A stretch of 64,000 nucleotides of DNA from Cytophaga aurantiaca DSM 3654 (lineage in GTDB: Bacteria; Bacteroidota; Bacteroidia; Cytophagales; Cytophagaceae), in NCBI RefSeq assembly GCF_000379725.1, contig NZ_KB903643.1, forward strand, positions 1-64,000, given 5' to 3'. Position 1 is the stretch's first letter. Every line of letters starts with the position of its first letter. A program made the position numbers and the translations under genes. Under the pieces are notes generated by a model, which saw nothing but the letters and a program-made list of their open reading frames with translations, made no database searches and was not told the origin of the DNA. This document shows, piece after piece, positions 18,334 to 26,407 of this stretch.

Positions 18334-18945
18334 TTATTGTTCCTTGTTTGTCAGAATCTCAACAGCAACTCCCAGAATTGGCTTTTGTAAGAACTTAGGA
18401 GTGATGCTTTTACGCATTTCTATTTGCAGAATGATCTTACTTTGATAATCTAACGATAAAATCTGACCATTAAATTCCTTTACCAAACGCATCACTTCGC
18501 CTTGAAGAGCAGCTTCAAACGTAATTTCTAAGGTATCAGAAATATATTTTTCAAGGATGGTAGCTTTGTCCAGACATGCTTTTGCGGCTTCTTTATACGA
18601 CTCTATTAACCCGCTTACGCCTAATTTCGTTCCACCAAAATAGCGCACTACCACAACTAATGTTTGAGTTAAATTCTTTGAACGGATCTGATTCAATATT
18701 GGCGTACCTGCGGTATGTGAAGGCTCTCCGTCGTCCTGTCCTTTCAGGATGCGATCTTCTGTGCCAATAATGTAGCCGTAACAGATATGACGGGCATCGT
18801 AATATTTTTTCTTCAGTTCATGAAGAATATCTTTTATTTCCTGTTCGCTGGAAACCGCATACGAAAAGGCCAGGAACCGACTTCCTTTTTCTTTGTATTC
18901 TGAAGTTGTAGATTCAGCGATCGTGAAATAAAAATCATCTTTCAT
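18334..18945 (-). CDS. YigZ/IMPACT family protein
   Basis: This 203-residue member of the UPF0029/IMPACT family shows GSRFLAFSYAVSSEQE near the N-terminus. It also has the conserved DARHICYGYIIG, DDGEPSHTAGTPIL and VVVVRYFGGTKLGVSGLI segments. The C-terminal domain is the expected ferredoxin-like half. Bacterial members have been linked to nucleic-acid or ribosome-related roles, but the molecular function is not settled. It is a stand-alone gene between the amidase and the transporter, all on the minus strand. Confidence 0.9.
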   Translation of the reverse strand: MKDDFYFTIAESTTSEYKEKGSRFLAFSYAVSSEQEIKDILHELKKKYYDARHICYGYIIGTEDRILKGQDDGEPSHTAGTPILNQIRSKNLTQTLVVVVRYFGGTKLGVSGLIESYKEAAKACLDKATILEKYISDTLEITFEAALQGEVMRLVKEFNGQILSLDYQSKIILQIEMRKSITPKFLQKPILGVAVEILTNKEQ

Positions 18946-18978
18946 AATGCAATATCGTTACTTACTATTAGAAACGCT

Positions 18979-19000
18979 CCCTTCTCCTTAAGGAGAAGGG
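18979..19000 (-). terminator. Palindrome after the EamA-like transporter gene
   Basis: A perfect 22-bp palindrome (CCCTTCTCCTT and its complement) lies about 110 bp past the transporter stop. It lacks a strong T run on the minus side, so terminator function is tentative; it may be a dispersed repeat. Confidence 0.4.
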
Positions 19001-19053
19001 TTGGGGATGAGGTTTTTTTGTTATTGGTGTTTATGCTTGTTCGATTAACATCG

Positions 19054-19085
19054 TTCGTCAGACCACTTTTTTGTGGTACGACGAA
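19054..19085. repeat. 32-bp palindromic repeat, copy 1
   Basis: TTCGTC..ACCAC and GTGGT..GACGAA flank a six-T centre. A near-identical element with a six-A centre lies at 27889-27920 and a related hairpin at 27932-27967, so this is a dispersed palindrome family. Confidence 0.7.
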
Positions 19086-19109
19086 TTGTAAATTATCTAA
19101 AGACATTAA

Positions 19110-19991
19110 TTATGCTTTTATCAGATACAATAACAGAATAGATGAAGATGCGAGTATTAAGCCAATGCTAAGTCGTGTTGTAAATTTTTCTTTGAAAAAA
19201 AGAAACGATACAACTGCTGTAAACAGGATCACACAGAGGTTTAACATGGGGAAAACAAAAGAGCCATCATGCTGAAAATGGTTTAATGTTTTTAATAAAT
19301 AATACACAGAAAAATAATTTGGTATACCCAATACAATTCCGCTTAAAATTGCTTTTGATTCAAACTGTATTTTCTTTGTAAGAATCAGAAAGATCAATGT
19401 GATCGAACCCCAGGAAGCTGCTGCTAAAAAAGTATGGATCGAAAATAAACCAACACTTTCAGGACTAGCAATGGTTTGGTTTATGTACAGTATCGCTAAG
19501 TCTAATAAACCTGCAGAAAGAAATACAAACCAGGGAAGATATCGATTGGATGCCGGAACATCTGCGATAGTTTCTGTTGAATTTTTTTGAGTAACTAAAT
19601 AGATGGAAATAATCCCCAATAAAAACGCTGCAACCTGAAGCCATGCAAAGGGAGCAAGGCCGGCAACGATTGCAAAACCGGCAGGTATAACCATAGATAA
19701 TTTATTAGCCATGGTAGTCGTTGTTAAGCCTGCTCGCTGAGTTGAAATGCCAATCAGGAAAAAGCATGGAAGAAAGCAGCTGCCCAGTATACTGGAGGCA
19801 ATAACGGTATTGATGTGTTTATGATACAACGCTTCATTCAGTAAACTGTATTGTTGAATGAAGCCGGTAATGGAGCATACAACATAGTTCCATACAATAC
19901 TTTGAAATATATCAATCTTTAGATTACTGTATACACGAAATAATATGAAGAGCGCTGACGTGCAAAGAATGGTTAAAACAAGATAGAACAT
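19110..19991 (-). CDS. EamA-like (DMT superfamily) transporter
   Basis: This 293-residue integral membrane protein has about ten hydrophobic segments arranged as two five-helix halves, the layout of drug/metabolite transporters. The C-terminal half ends with FFKEKFTTRLSIGLILASSSILLLY, matching the usual EamA tail. The gene is divergent from the glycan locus. Substrate cannot be inferred; neighbours do not form an obvious operon with it. Confidence 0.8.
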   Translation of the reverse strand: MFYLVLTILCTSALFILFRVYSNLKIDIFQSIVWNYVVCSITGFIQQYSLLNEALYHKHINTVIASSILGSCFLPCFFLIGISTQRAGLTTTTMANKLSMVIPAGFAIVAGLAPFAWLQVAAFLLGIISIYLVTQKNSTETIADVPASNRYLPWFVFLSAGLLDLAILYINQTIASPESVGLFSIHTFLAAASWGSITLIFLILTKKIQFESKAILSGIVLGIPNYFSVYYLLKTLNHFQHDGSFVFPMLNLCVILFTAVVSFLFFKEKFTTRLSIGLILASSSILLLYLIKA

Positions 19992-20070
19992 GGACGGTTA
20001 ATAAATCATAGTTGTTCGTTTACGACACTTTCGCGTAAATCAGTATATTTACCAAAGTTATAAAATTTCT

Positions 20071-20472
20071 ATGTCGGAAAAACCATATCGGATACATTTT
20101 ACAGGAATAGGCGATGAAGAAGTGGGTTATATTTCTGTTGCGCAAAGCAATAGTCATGTGCCCTTTGAGATCAAGCGTGTTTACTGGGTATACCATACGC
20201 CCGAACATATAGAACGTGGTAATCATGCGCATAAAGTGTGCAAGCAGGTATTGGTTGCGTTAAACGGTGCGATTGAAGTTGAACTGGAGAATAGACAGGG
20301 TGGAAAAGAATTATTCCGTTTAGATAAACCATCTATAGGTTTATTTGTTCCGGTATTGCATTGGCGTAAAATAAATCTGGCAAAGGATGCCGTGTTGCTG
20401 TGTCTTGCATCTGAAGAATTTGATGAATCGGATTACATCCGGAATCACGATGTATTTATTTCAACTAAATAA
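20071..20472 (+). CDS. Sugar 3,4-ketoisomerase-like cupin (FdtA/QdtA/WxcM family)
   Basis: This 133-residue cupin has the family motif RGNHAHKVCKQVL, in which the His residues are the expected active-site bases, followed by the beta-barrel strands. Relatives convert dTDP-4-keto-6-deoxyglucose to the 3-keto isomer during synthesis of 3-amino sugars for O-antigen or S-layer glycans. It opens a four-gene plus-strand locus with an acyltransferase, a flippase and a glycosyltransferase, but no aminotransferase or rml genes are nearby. Exact isomer specificity cannot be assigned. Confidence 0.85.
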   Translation: MSEKPYRIHFTGIGDEEVGYISVAQSNSHVPFEIKRVYWVYHTPEHIERGNHAHKVCKQVLVALNGAIEVELENRQGGKELFRLDKPSIGLFVPVLHWRKINLAKDAVLLCLASEEFDESDYIRNHDVFISTK

Positions 20473-20478
20473 ACGGCA

Positions 20479-21378
20479 GTGCTGATCTCATCTACGATAG
20501 CGAAAAGCATTCCTGCTCAATTTTTATTCAATCAATATTTTTATTTGCATGCACATCAAGCAACGGTACATTCGTTTGCTGATAAAACAATTGCTCCGGA
20601 TATTTTATTGAATTGTGTAGAAATATCTGAAGGGAATTATGTGAGCGGTTATTGCGCTCCCTTTGCAGGCATTGAATGTACGATCTCTACGCATGTATCT
20701 GATTTTATTAAAGAACTGAAAACCGATCTTGCTGCAAGACGTGCAACATCATTGGTTATTAAACAAGCACCACAATGTTATCAGACAAACGTTTGGGAGG
20801 CAATACATCAAGCACTGCTTGCTAATGGTTTTAAGGAGGAGGTAAATGAAACCAATCAGTATATTGTCGTGAACACGGAACGTTTGTTTGTTGCAGACAT
20901 TGATGCTCAAAAAAGAAGACGACTGAACAATGCAAAGAAGTTGGGAATGCGTGTAGAATTGTTTGATCGTGTAGAGACAGATGATTGGTACAATGTGTAT
21001 TGCAATGCACGTATGGATAAAGGTTTTCCAATCACCATTTCCAAAGAAGATTATTATTCGCTTTCTGCCATTCCGGATGTATATACTTATGCTGGAGTAT
21101 TTTTAAACGACAGATTGATTGCCAATACTGTTTTTGTTCGTGTGAATAAAGAGGTGTTGTATTATTTTATTGCAGCTTCTGATCCGGCTTATGCCGAATT
21201 AAGTCCAACGGTTTTGCTGATTGAAACCCTTTATGAAAAGGCGGTTCAGGAAAATTATACTCTTATTGATCTTGGAATCTCATCCGTAGATGGGGTGCTG
21301 AATGAAGGTCTGCATCAATTCAAAAAGCATGTAGGTGCAAAAGATTGCAGTAAAAGAACATATACCTTGTTGTTTTAG
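20479..21378 (+). CDS. FemAB/GNAT-like acyltransferase
   Basis: This protein of about 299 residues has a GNAT-like C-terminal half (DIDAQKRRRLNNAKKLGMRV, then DWYNVYCNARMDKGFPITIS and a catalytic-core-like DLGISSVDG). This resembles FemAB/Acetyltransf_6 proteins that acylate amino sugars or add amino acids. A GTG start six bases after the ketoisomerase stop is used; no ATG fits as well. The gene order suggests it acylates the amino sugar made through the upstream isomerase. The donor is unknown. Confidence 0.7.
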   Translation: MLISSTIAKSIPAQFLFNQYFYLHAHQATVHSFADKTIAPDILLNCVEISEGNYVSGYCAPFAGIECTISTHVSDFIKELKTDLAARRATSLVIKQAPQCYQTNVWEAIHQALLANGFKEEVNETNQYIVVNTERLFVADIDAQKRRRLNNAKKLGMRVELFDRVETDDWYNVYCNARMDKGFPITISKEDYYSLSAIPDVYTYAGVFLNDRLIANTVFVRVNKEVLYYFIAASDPAYAELSPTVLLIETLYEKAVQENYTLIDLGISSVDGVLNEGLHQFKKHVGAKDCSKRTYTLLF

Positions 21379-21428
21379 GGCGAATTAGATTATTTATTTT
21401 TGATCTGAATCCGTACATTTGCCTTGTT

Positions 21429-22697
21429 ATGAATCAAATTCGCAGCAGTTTTTTTTCATTAGTCAGTATCTTCTTAAATGTAGGCTTTGGTTTTGTCTAC
21501 AATAAAATCGTTTCGGTTTATTTTGGTCCGATTGGTTTAGCCCTATTAACACATTATCAAAATCTGGTTGCCTTCTTTATGCATATTCCGCAGGAAGGAA
21601 TTCATAAAGCTTTCATCAACGAATTAACACAAGAGCAGGACAGTAAGGCACATACCGGAAGAATCATTACACATACCGTTGTCTGGAATGTATTCATATT
21701 TCTTATTCAATGGATCTGTCTGATTGTGTATATGTACTGGGCAGACTCACCCCTGGAAGAATTATTTCTGGATAAAGGTTCCTCTTTGCTGATTGGTGTT
21801 TCATTCTTTCTATTTGTATTGAATTTGCTTGCATCTTCGTGGATGGTCGCCCGACATAAACTGAAGCGCTATGCCGTATATACATTTTTATTGGGCATTA
21901 CTTCTGTATTGGGAATGGGATGCTGTTTATACTTTGATATTACAGATTCTCTCTACTGGATCATATTGGCTGTAACGCTTTCTAATTTTCCGGTTTTTAT
22001 TTACATGTTCTTTACCGTTTTTAGAAAGTTTCAATATTCATGGAAGGACGTTACATCGGTATTCAGCAGCAAAGATTATTTTATGCCATTGATCATTATG
22101 GGTGTGGTATCTTTGTTGTCGGGGAAATTTCTGGATTATGTAGTTCGTGAAATTGCCTTTGATCTGATCGGTCCCTATGAATCGGGATTGTGGCAATCGG
22201 CTGTTAAAATATCTCAGGCATTTGTTTTTTTATGTGGGGCATTTCTTTCAACTATTTTTTATCCGTATGCAGCTGAAAGTATTAAAGACAAACAGGCACT
22301 GCATGCTTTTGTTAAAAAGTTTATGCTCTTGTATGTTCCTGTAACATTCATAGGTGTGGCTTCAATGTTCGTATTGCGTGATTTGTTGTTTCAGATTTTA
22401 TTTTCTAAAGAATTTATAAAGGCAGATAAATATTTTTTGCTGATCCTGATCGGCGATTGGTTGAGATGTGTGTCTTGGGTAGGAGCATATTTGTTGATGG
22501 CTTCTTCAGATACCAGAAGATTTATTGTGTATGAAATTATTTCCGGTGCGGCGTTTATACTGGTATTTATTTTTGGAACAGACTATTTTACATGGGAAGT
22601 TATGGCGATGGCAAACCTGATGCGCTACGTTGTATACAGTGTATTGGTGATCTTCTATTATAGAAATGTATGGATGGTAGAGAACAGCCGCTTGTAA
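21429..22697 (+). CDS. O-antigen/polysaccharide flippase (Wzx-like)
   Basis: This 422-residue multi-pass membrane protein of the polysaccharide-transporter (MATE-like) superfamily has about 12 hydrophobic segments. The N-terminal LNVGFGFVYNKIVSVYFGPIG is typical of WzxE-type translocases. It would flip lipid-linked glycan units across the inner membrane. It overlaps the next gene by 28 bp, implying translational coupling with the glycosyltransferase. Confidence 0.85.
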   Translation: MNQIRSSFFSLVSIFLNVGFGFVYNKIVSVYFGPIGLALLTHYQNLVAFFMHIPQEGIHKAFINELTQEQDSKAHTGRIITHTVVWNVFIFLIQWICLIVYMYWADSPLEELFLDKGSSLLIGVSFFLFVLNLLASSWMVARHKLKRYAVYTFLLGITSVLGMGCCLYFDITDSLYWIILAVTLSNFPVFIYMFFTVFRKFQYSWKDVTSVFSSKDYFMPLIIMGVVSLLSGKFLDYVVREIAFDLIGPYESGLWQSAVKISQAFVFLCGAFLSTIFYPYAAESIKDKQALHAFVKKFMLLYVPVTFIGVASMFVLRDLLFQILFSKEFIKADKYFLLILIGDWLRCVSWVGAYLLMASSDTRRFIVYEIISGAAFILVFIFGTDYFTWEVMAMANLMRYVVYSVLVIFYYRNVWMVENSRL

Positions 22698-23593
22698 CGG
22701 TTATTGCACTAAGTTATAATCATGCTCCTTATATCAAAGAGGCTTTAGAGTCTGTTTATAACCAGACATATTCAAACATTGAACTGATCATTGTAGACGA
22801 TGCAAGTACGGATGCTAGCGCAGCTGTTATCGAAGAATATATTCAAGGACGTTCAGTACAATTTTTTAAAAATGATATTAATGCGGGCAATTGCAGATCG
22901 TTTAATAATGCCTTTGCGTTAGCCAAAGGAGCATACATCATTGATTTTGCATTGGATGATCTCATGTATTCAACACGAATTGAAAAACAGGTAGCACTGT
23001 TTCAACAATCGGATAAGAAGACTGGTGTTGTATTTACTAATGTTGATCTCATTGATATAAATGGTAAGGTCTTGTCCCCACATTATCCTGCATTCCATCA
23101 TAAAAGTCATCCAAGTAAGATTCCTGAAGGTAATGTATTTGATGCGGTATTAAGTCAGTACTACATCAACCCTGTTGGGATGATGGTGCGCAGAGAAGTG
23201 TTTGAGAAATTGAATGGGTACGATGAATCGCTGGCGTATGAAGATTTTGATTTTTGGATCCGTTCATCACGTATAGTTGAATACCGTTATATTCCGGAGA
23301 TCCTTTCTGCGAAACGAAATGTTCCTGCTTCCTTATCTTCCGGATTTTATACTTCTCATAAAGAATTTATGTTTGATTCTACCTTACAGGTATGTAGAAA
23401 AGCCTGGTGGCTGTGTAGATCAGATAGTGAAAAACAGGCATTGGTAAAGCGCTGTAGGTATGAAGCACGACAAGCATATAGATACAACTACGTAGAGCTC
23501 GTTGAGGAATATCTGAATATATTAAAACTATACGATCCCGTTTATTGGCTGTATAAACCTTTTGTACAACTGTCTCTTTGGTTCAGAAAATAA
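22670..23593 (+). CDS. Family 2 glycosyltransferase
   Basis: This 307-residue GT-A enzyme begins PLVTVIALSYNHAPYIKEAL and has IELIIVDDASTDAS and the metal-binding region DFALDDLMYS. Further on are VGMMVRREVFEKLNGYDES and YEDFDFWIR, the usual acceptor-side motif. It transfers a nucleotide-sugar residue during surface glycan assembly. The start overlaps the flippase by 28 bp; the catalytic fold begins within ten residues, so a later start is unlikely. It ends the locus at a strong terminator. Confidence 0.92.
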   Translation: MDGREQPLVTVIALSYNHAPYIKEALESVYNQTYSNIELIIVDDASTDASAAVIEEYIQGRSVQFFKNDINAGNCRSFNNAFALAKGAYIIDFALDDLMYSTRIEKQVALFQQSDKKTGVVFTNVDLIDINGKVLSPHYPAFHHKSHPSKIPEGNVFDAVLSQYYINPVGMMVRREVFEKLNGYDESLAYEDFDFWIRSSRIVEYRYIPEILSAKRNVPASLSSGFYTSHKEFMFDSTLQVCRKAWWLCRSDSEKQALVKRCRYEARQAYRYNYVELVEEYLNILKLYDPVYWLYKPFVQLSLWFRK

Positions 23594-23625
23594 AAAAGTC
23601 TTCCCTTAAATGAGAAGACTTTTTT
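23592..23625. terminator. Terminator between the glycan locus and the convergent OMP gene
   Basis: A perfect 12-bp stem (23592-23603 with 23614-23625) has A and T tracts on both sides. Confidence 0.88.
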
Positions 23626-23647
23626 TGTAATAGATGAACGCTATTTC

Positions 23648-24394
23648 TTAAAAGAAGTAATAAATACCTGTACCGATGCTGATTGTATTGAAGTTGAAAA
23701 ACTGCAAACCGGTTGTTGTTGCCTTGGTTGTATTGCCGGTTGCATTGTCAGTTGTTTTAGAAGTACGTGAACTATATGCAATCACATTACCCAATGAAAA
23801 TTCTAAACCGATTTTTTTGCCCGGCATAAATAACACACCCGGACTGATTCCGGTAGTCATATCCATGGTTTTTGTTTTGTTAGGGCCATACTCATTTGAT
23901 CTTGTAACACTGGTTGCATTTCCAGCCCCATCATAATTAGTAAGTTCTTCATAGCCGGAAGTTTTTCCTGTACTGAAGGTATTGGAAAATCCTGCTTTGA
24001 GTAGAAAATTAAAATGATCACTTAATGGAAAATAATATTTTATGAAAGGTGAAACGTTTGTTCCATTCGAAGTGGTTTCGTCGTAGAAATAACTTTTTTG
24101 AGTCAATGGAATATCCGTATTTGTATTTTCATGTATATCTTTGTAACCGGCATATCCAACTGAAAGTCCGACTGCAAAACGGTTCGTAAGAAAATAACTA
24201 AGGGTTGGAGCTAGATTATACGATTTGTACGTGCGCGTATCATTGTAATGTGCTGGAGAAGAATTCGTTTCATTCACTGTTTTGTTGGAAGTGAATGCTG
24301 AAGTTAGTCCGATAGCGAACATGCCCTTTTCTAATTGGGCAAAAATGGTTTGCGAGCAAAATAGCAAACCAGCGACGAGCAATATTTTTTTCAT
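23648..24394 (-). CDS. Outer-membrane beta-barrel protein
   Basis: This 248-residue exported protein has a signal peptide ending in TIFAQ. Repeated amphipathic strands follow, with a terminal aromatic residue (IGTGIYYFF), the normal barrel end signal. The pattern (GMFAIGLTSAF, FAVGLSVGYAGY, NVSPFIKYYFPL) fits the OMP_b-brl family of small eight-stranded barrels. It follows the ligase-kinase-phosphatase genes on the same strand after 36 bp, but a functional link is not evident. Confidence 0.82.
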   Translation of the reverse strand: MKKILLVAGLLFCSQTIFAQLEKGMFAIGLTSAFTSNKTVNETNSSPAHYNDTRTYKSYNLAPTLSYFLTNRFAVGLSVGYAGYKDIHENTNTDIPLTQKSYFYDETTSNGTNVSPFIKYYFPLSDHFNFLLKAGFSNTFSTGKTSGYEELTNYDGAGNATSVTRSNEYGPNKTKTMDMTTGISPGVLFMPGKKIGLEFSLGNVIAYSSRTSKTTDNATGNTTKATTTGLQFFNFNTISIGTGIYYFF

Positions 24395-24430
24395 ATAGGG
24401 TAAAATTAGTTAGTTGTTTTATATTTAAAA

Positions 24431-25279
24431 TTATTCGATTACTGCAGATTCGCAGATATGTGTTGGTACAATACCTGTAGATTTTATTTTTGTTTCAGCA
24501 TCGTCAATACGTGTATTTCCTGTTAATACAAGTGCTGTATCCAACCCGAATTTATTACCACCTAAAATATCTGTATGTAAGGTGTCTCCAACCATTAAAA
24601 TTTCACGTTTCGTAATGTCTGATTTTTGTCTGAGCATATCGTAGGCAAACATAAACATTTGAGAATCGGGTTTGCCAAAGCGAATGAATCGTCTGCCCAA
24701 TATACTCTCAATCATTGTAGCAACACCACCAATAGCAATCGCTACATCATGTTTTGTAAGCGGGTAGGTGTTGTCGGTATTTGCTACAATTGCAGGTATG
24801 GTTCGCTTGCGTAATAAATTTACTGTTTTATTTAAATCATGAAACCAGTTGAACCCTTCGTCATCAAGTAATACAAGTGCATTCACCTCGCCAATATTAC
24901 TGTCGTTGATAGCACTTACGGGCAGCAATTTTATTTCAGGAGTTTGCAAATAGTGTGCCGAGTTTTCGGTTCCTAAATAAGCTACAATACCGCCGTCCAC
25001 TTTCAGATCGATGTATTCTTTTGTGATCATACCGGAAGATATGATACGATCCTCTGTAATGGCCATCAAACCAAGTTTATGATACGATTCAGCCAATTGC
25101 TTCGGACTACGGGATGCATCATTCGTAACAATATAATAATCCTGTCCTTGCTCTTTCAAATACGCAAAGGTATTTTCAATACCGGGTAATAAACCATTAT
25201 AGTTTTTAAGAACACCAAAGGCATCGAAAAATATAGCTTTGTATTTTGGAAGAATGGATTTGAATGATTCGATTTGCAT
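24431..25279 (-). CDS. HAD-superfamily class IIA hydrolase (NagD-like)
   Basis: This 282-residue phosphatase-like protein has motif I FFDAFGVL (nucleophile Asp19), motif II YIVTNDASRSP, a C2-type cap, and motif III/IV IRFGKPDSQMF and MVGDTLHTDILGG. The usual second Asp of motif I is Phe21; related class IIA proteins also vary here, but it should affect the general-acid step. It is third in a minus-strand run after the ligase and the kinase, suggesting a phosphorylated small-molecule substrate. Substrate is unknown. Confidence 0.85.
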   Translation of the reverse strand: MQIESFKSILPKYKAIFFDAFGVLKNYNGLLPGIENTFAYLKEQGQDYYIVTNDASRSPKQLAESYHKLGLMAITEDRIISSGMITKEYIDLKVDGGIVAYLGTENSAHYLQTPEIKLLPVSAINDSNIGEVNALVLLDDEGFNWFHDLNKTVNLLRKRTIPAIVANTDNTYPLTKHDVAIAIGGVATMIESILGRRFIRFGKPDSQMFMFAYDMLRQKSDITKREILMVGDTLHTDILGGNKFGLDTALVLTGNTRIDDAETKIKSTGIVPTHICESAVIE

Positions 25280-25334
25280 GTACGTTGGTTTTAGGGATTA
25301 CATCTTACAGATGTATGCGCAAGGTTAGTTCGTA

Positions 25335-26381
25335 TTAATTCAGTTTTAATGCTTCTAATATTTTACTTGCATCAAATTCTTTTTCAATAGATGGAAGGTA
25401 TATTTCAAATGCTTCGGCTTGAAGTTTGGTTGCATACTTTTCATTGAAGAAGTAATTGCCGTCTTTCATCACATAGTTTAAAATGAAAAAACGATATCCT
25501 TCTTTTAAGAATAAGATCTCATTTTTTGTTAATGGATTCACCTTGTGATATTCTTCAAGGAACATAATGAAACGGTCTTCCATTAAAGGACCTATGAGAT
25601 AACTAAATGCTGTGCGATCACCCACATCGGATACTACTCTGCTGAAAAAATAAAAATCCAGCATGCGGTAGCTCATTCTAAACCAGTCGTAATCCCAGCG
25701 GGAAAACAATTCGAACTTGTCGGTAACGGAAAAGTTTCCGATGTTCCAATCAATAAATATGGGCATGATATCAAATTGCTTCACGCCTAATTTATTTCGG
25801 TTCTTTAAAAATTGTTCGCAATGGTGTTTTAAATAATCCGAACGCTCGCGGGAGCCGAAAAGATTTTCGTTTGCATCCAATGCATCCAATAACTTATAAA
25901 TATCGGTACGAAGTGTTTTAGAAGATTTTGGAATTACATTTCGCACTTTGGAGCAGGCTTTGTGAAACTTGCCCATTTGCTCTCCCAACTTACGGATATC
26001 GTTTTCGTCTAATCTGCGTGGAAGCCTGTTTTGTGTACGCACAGGGTTATAAAAAACAACCCATGCATCGATGTTGTTTTCCTGATATCGGAATGTATAT
26101 ACCTGATTGTTTTTAAGCAGTGATTTGCCTAATACATTTTCAAAAGGGTATAATAAATTATTTGAAAGTGCATGAATGATGCGATGGTCTTCTTTGAAAT
26201 TTTCATATTGTCCAAAGAAAGATATTTTTGCAATTACAATATCATCGTCTACAAAGGTTACTCTGTGAACGTGGTTGGTAGATACTTTTGCACTTATATC
26301 TTCAATTTTTTTTATCTCTTTGCTATTATCAAACCCTTGCCAGGCTTTACTGATAATGGTTGAGAAATCCTTTAATTCCAT
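25335..26381 (-). CDS. APH-fold phosphotransferase family protein
   Basis: This 348-residue protein has a protein-kinase-like small-molecule kinase pattern. The catalytic loop is PIFIDWNIGNF (Asp with Asn five residues on), and the metal-binding motif is SRWDYDWFRM. The usual His before the loop Asp is missing. The start is placed at the ATG at 26381, just after the ligase stop; the longer in-frame start at 26477 would overlap the ligase by 70 bp. Located between a glutamine-synthetase-like ligase and a HAD phosphatase, it is probably a choline-, amine- or sugar-type kinase. Confidence 0.7.
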   Translation of the reverse strand: MELKDFSTIISKAWQGFDNSKEIKKIEDISAKVSTNHVHRVTFVDDDIVIAKISFFGQYENFKEDHRIIHALSNNLLYPFENVLGKSLLKNNQVYTFRYQENNIDAWVVFYNPVRTQNRLPRRLDENDIRKLGEQMGKFHKACSKVRNVIPKSSKTLRTDIYKLLDALDANENLFGSRERSDYLKHHCEQFLKNRNKLGVKQFDIMPIFIDWNIGNFSVTDKFELFSRWDYDWFRMSYRMLDFYFFSRVVSDVGDRTAFSYLIGPLMEDRFIMFLEEYHKVNPLTKNEILFLKEGYRFFILNYVMKDGNYFFNEKYATKLQAEAFEIYLPSIEKEFDASKILEALKLN

Positions 26382-26407
26382 TGACTGTGTATGTTCTGTG
26401 CGGTTAT

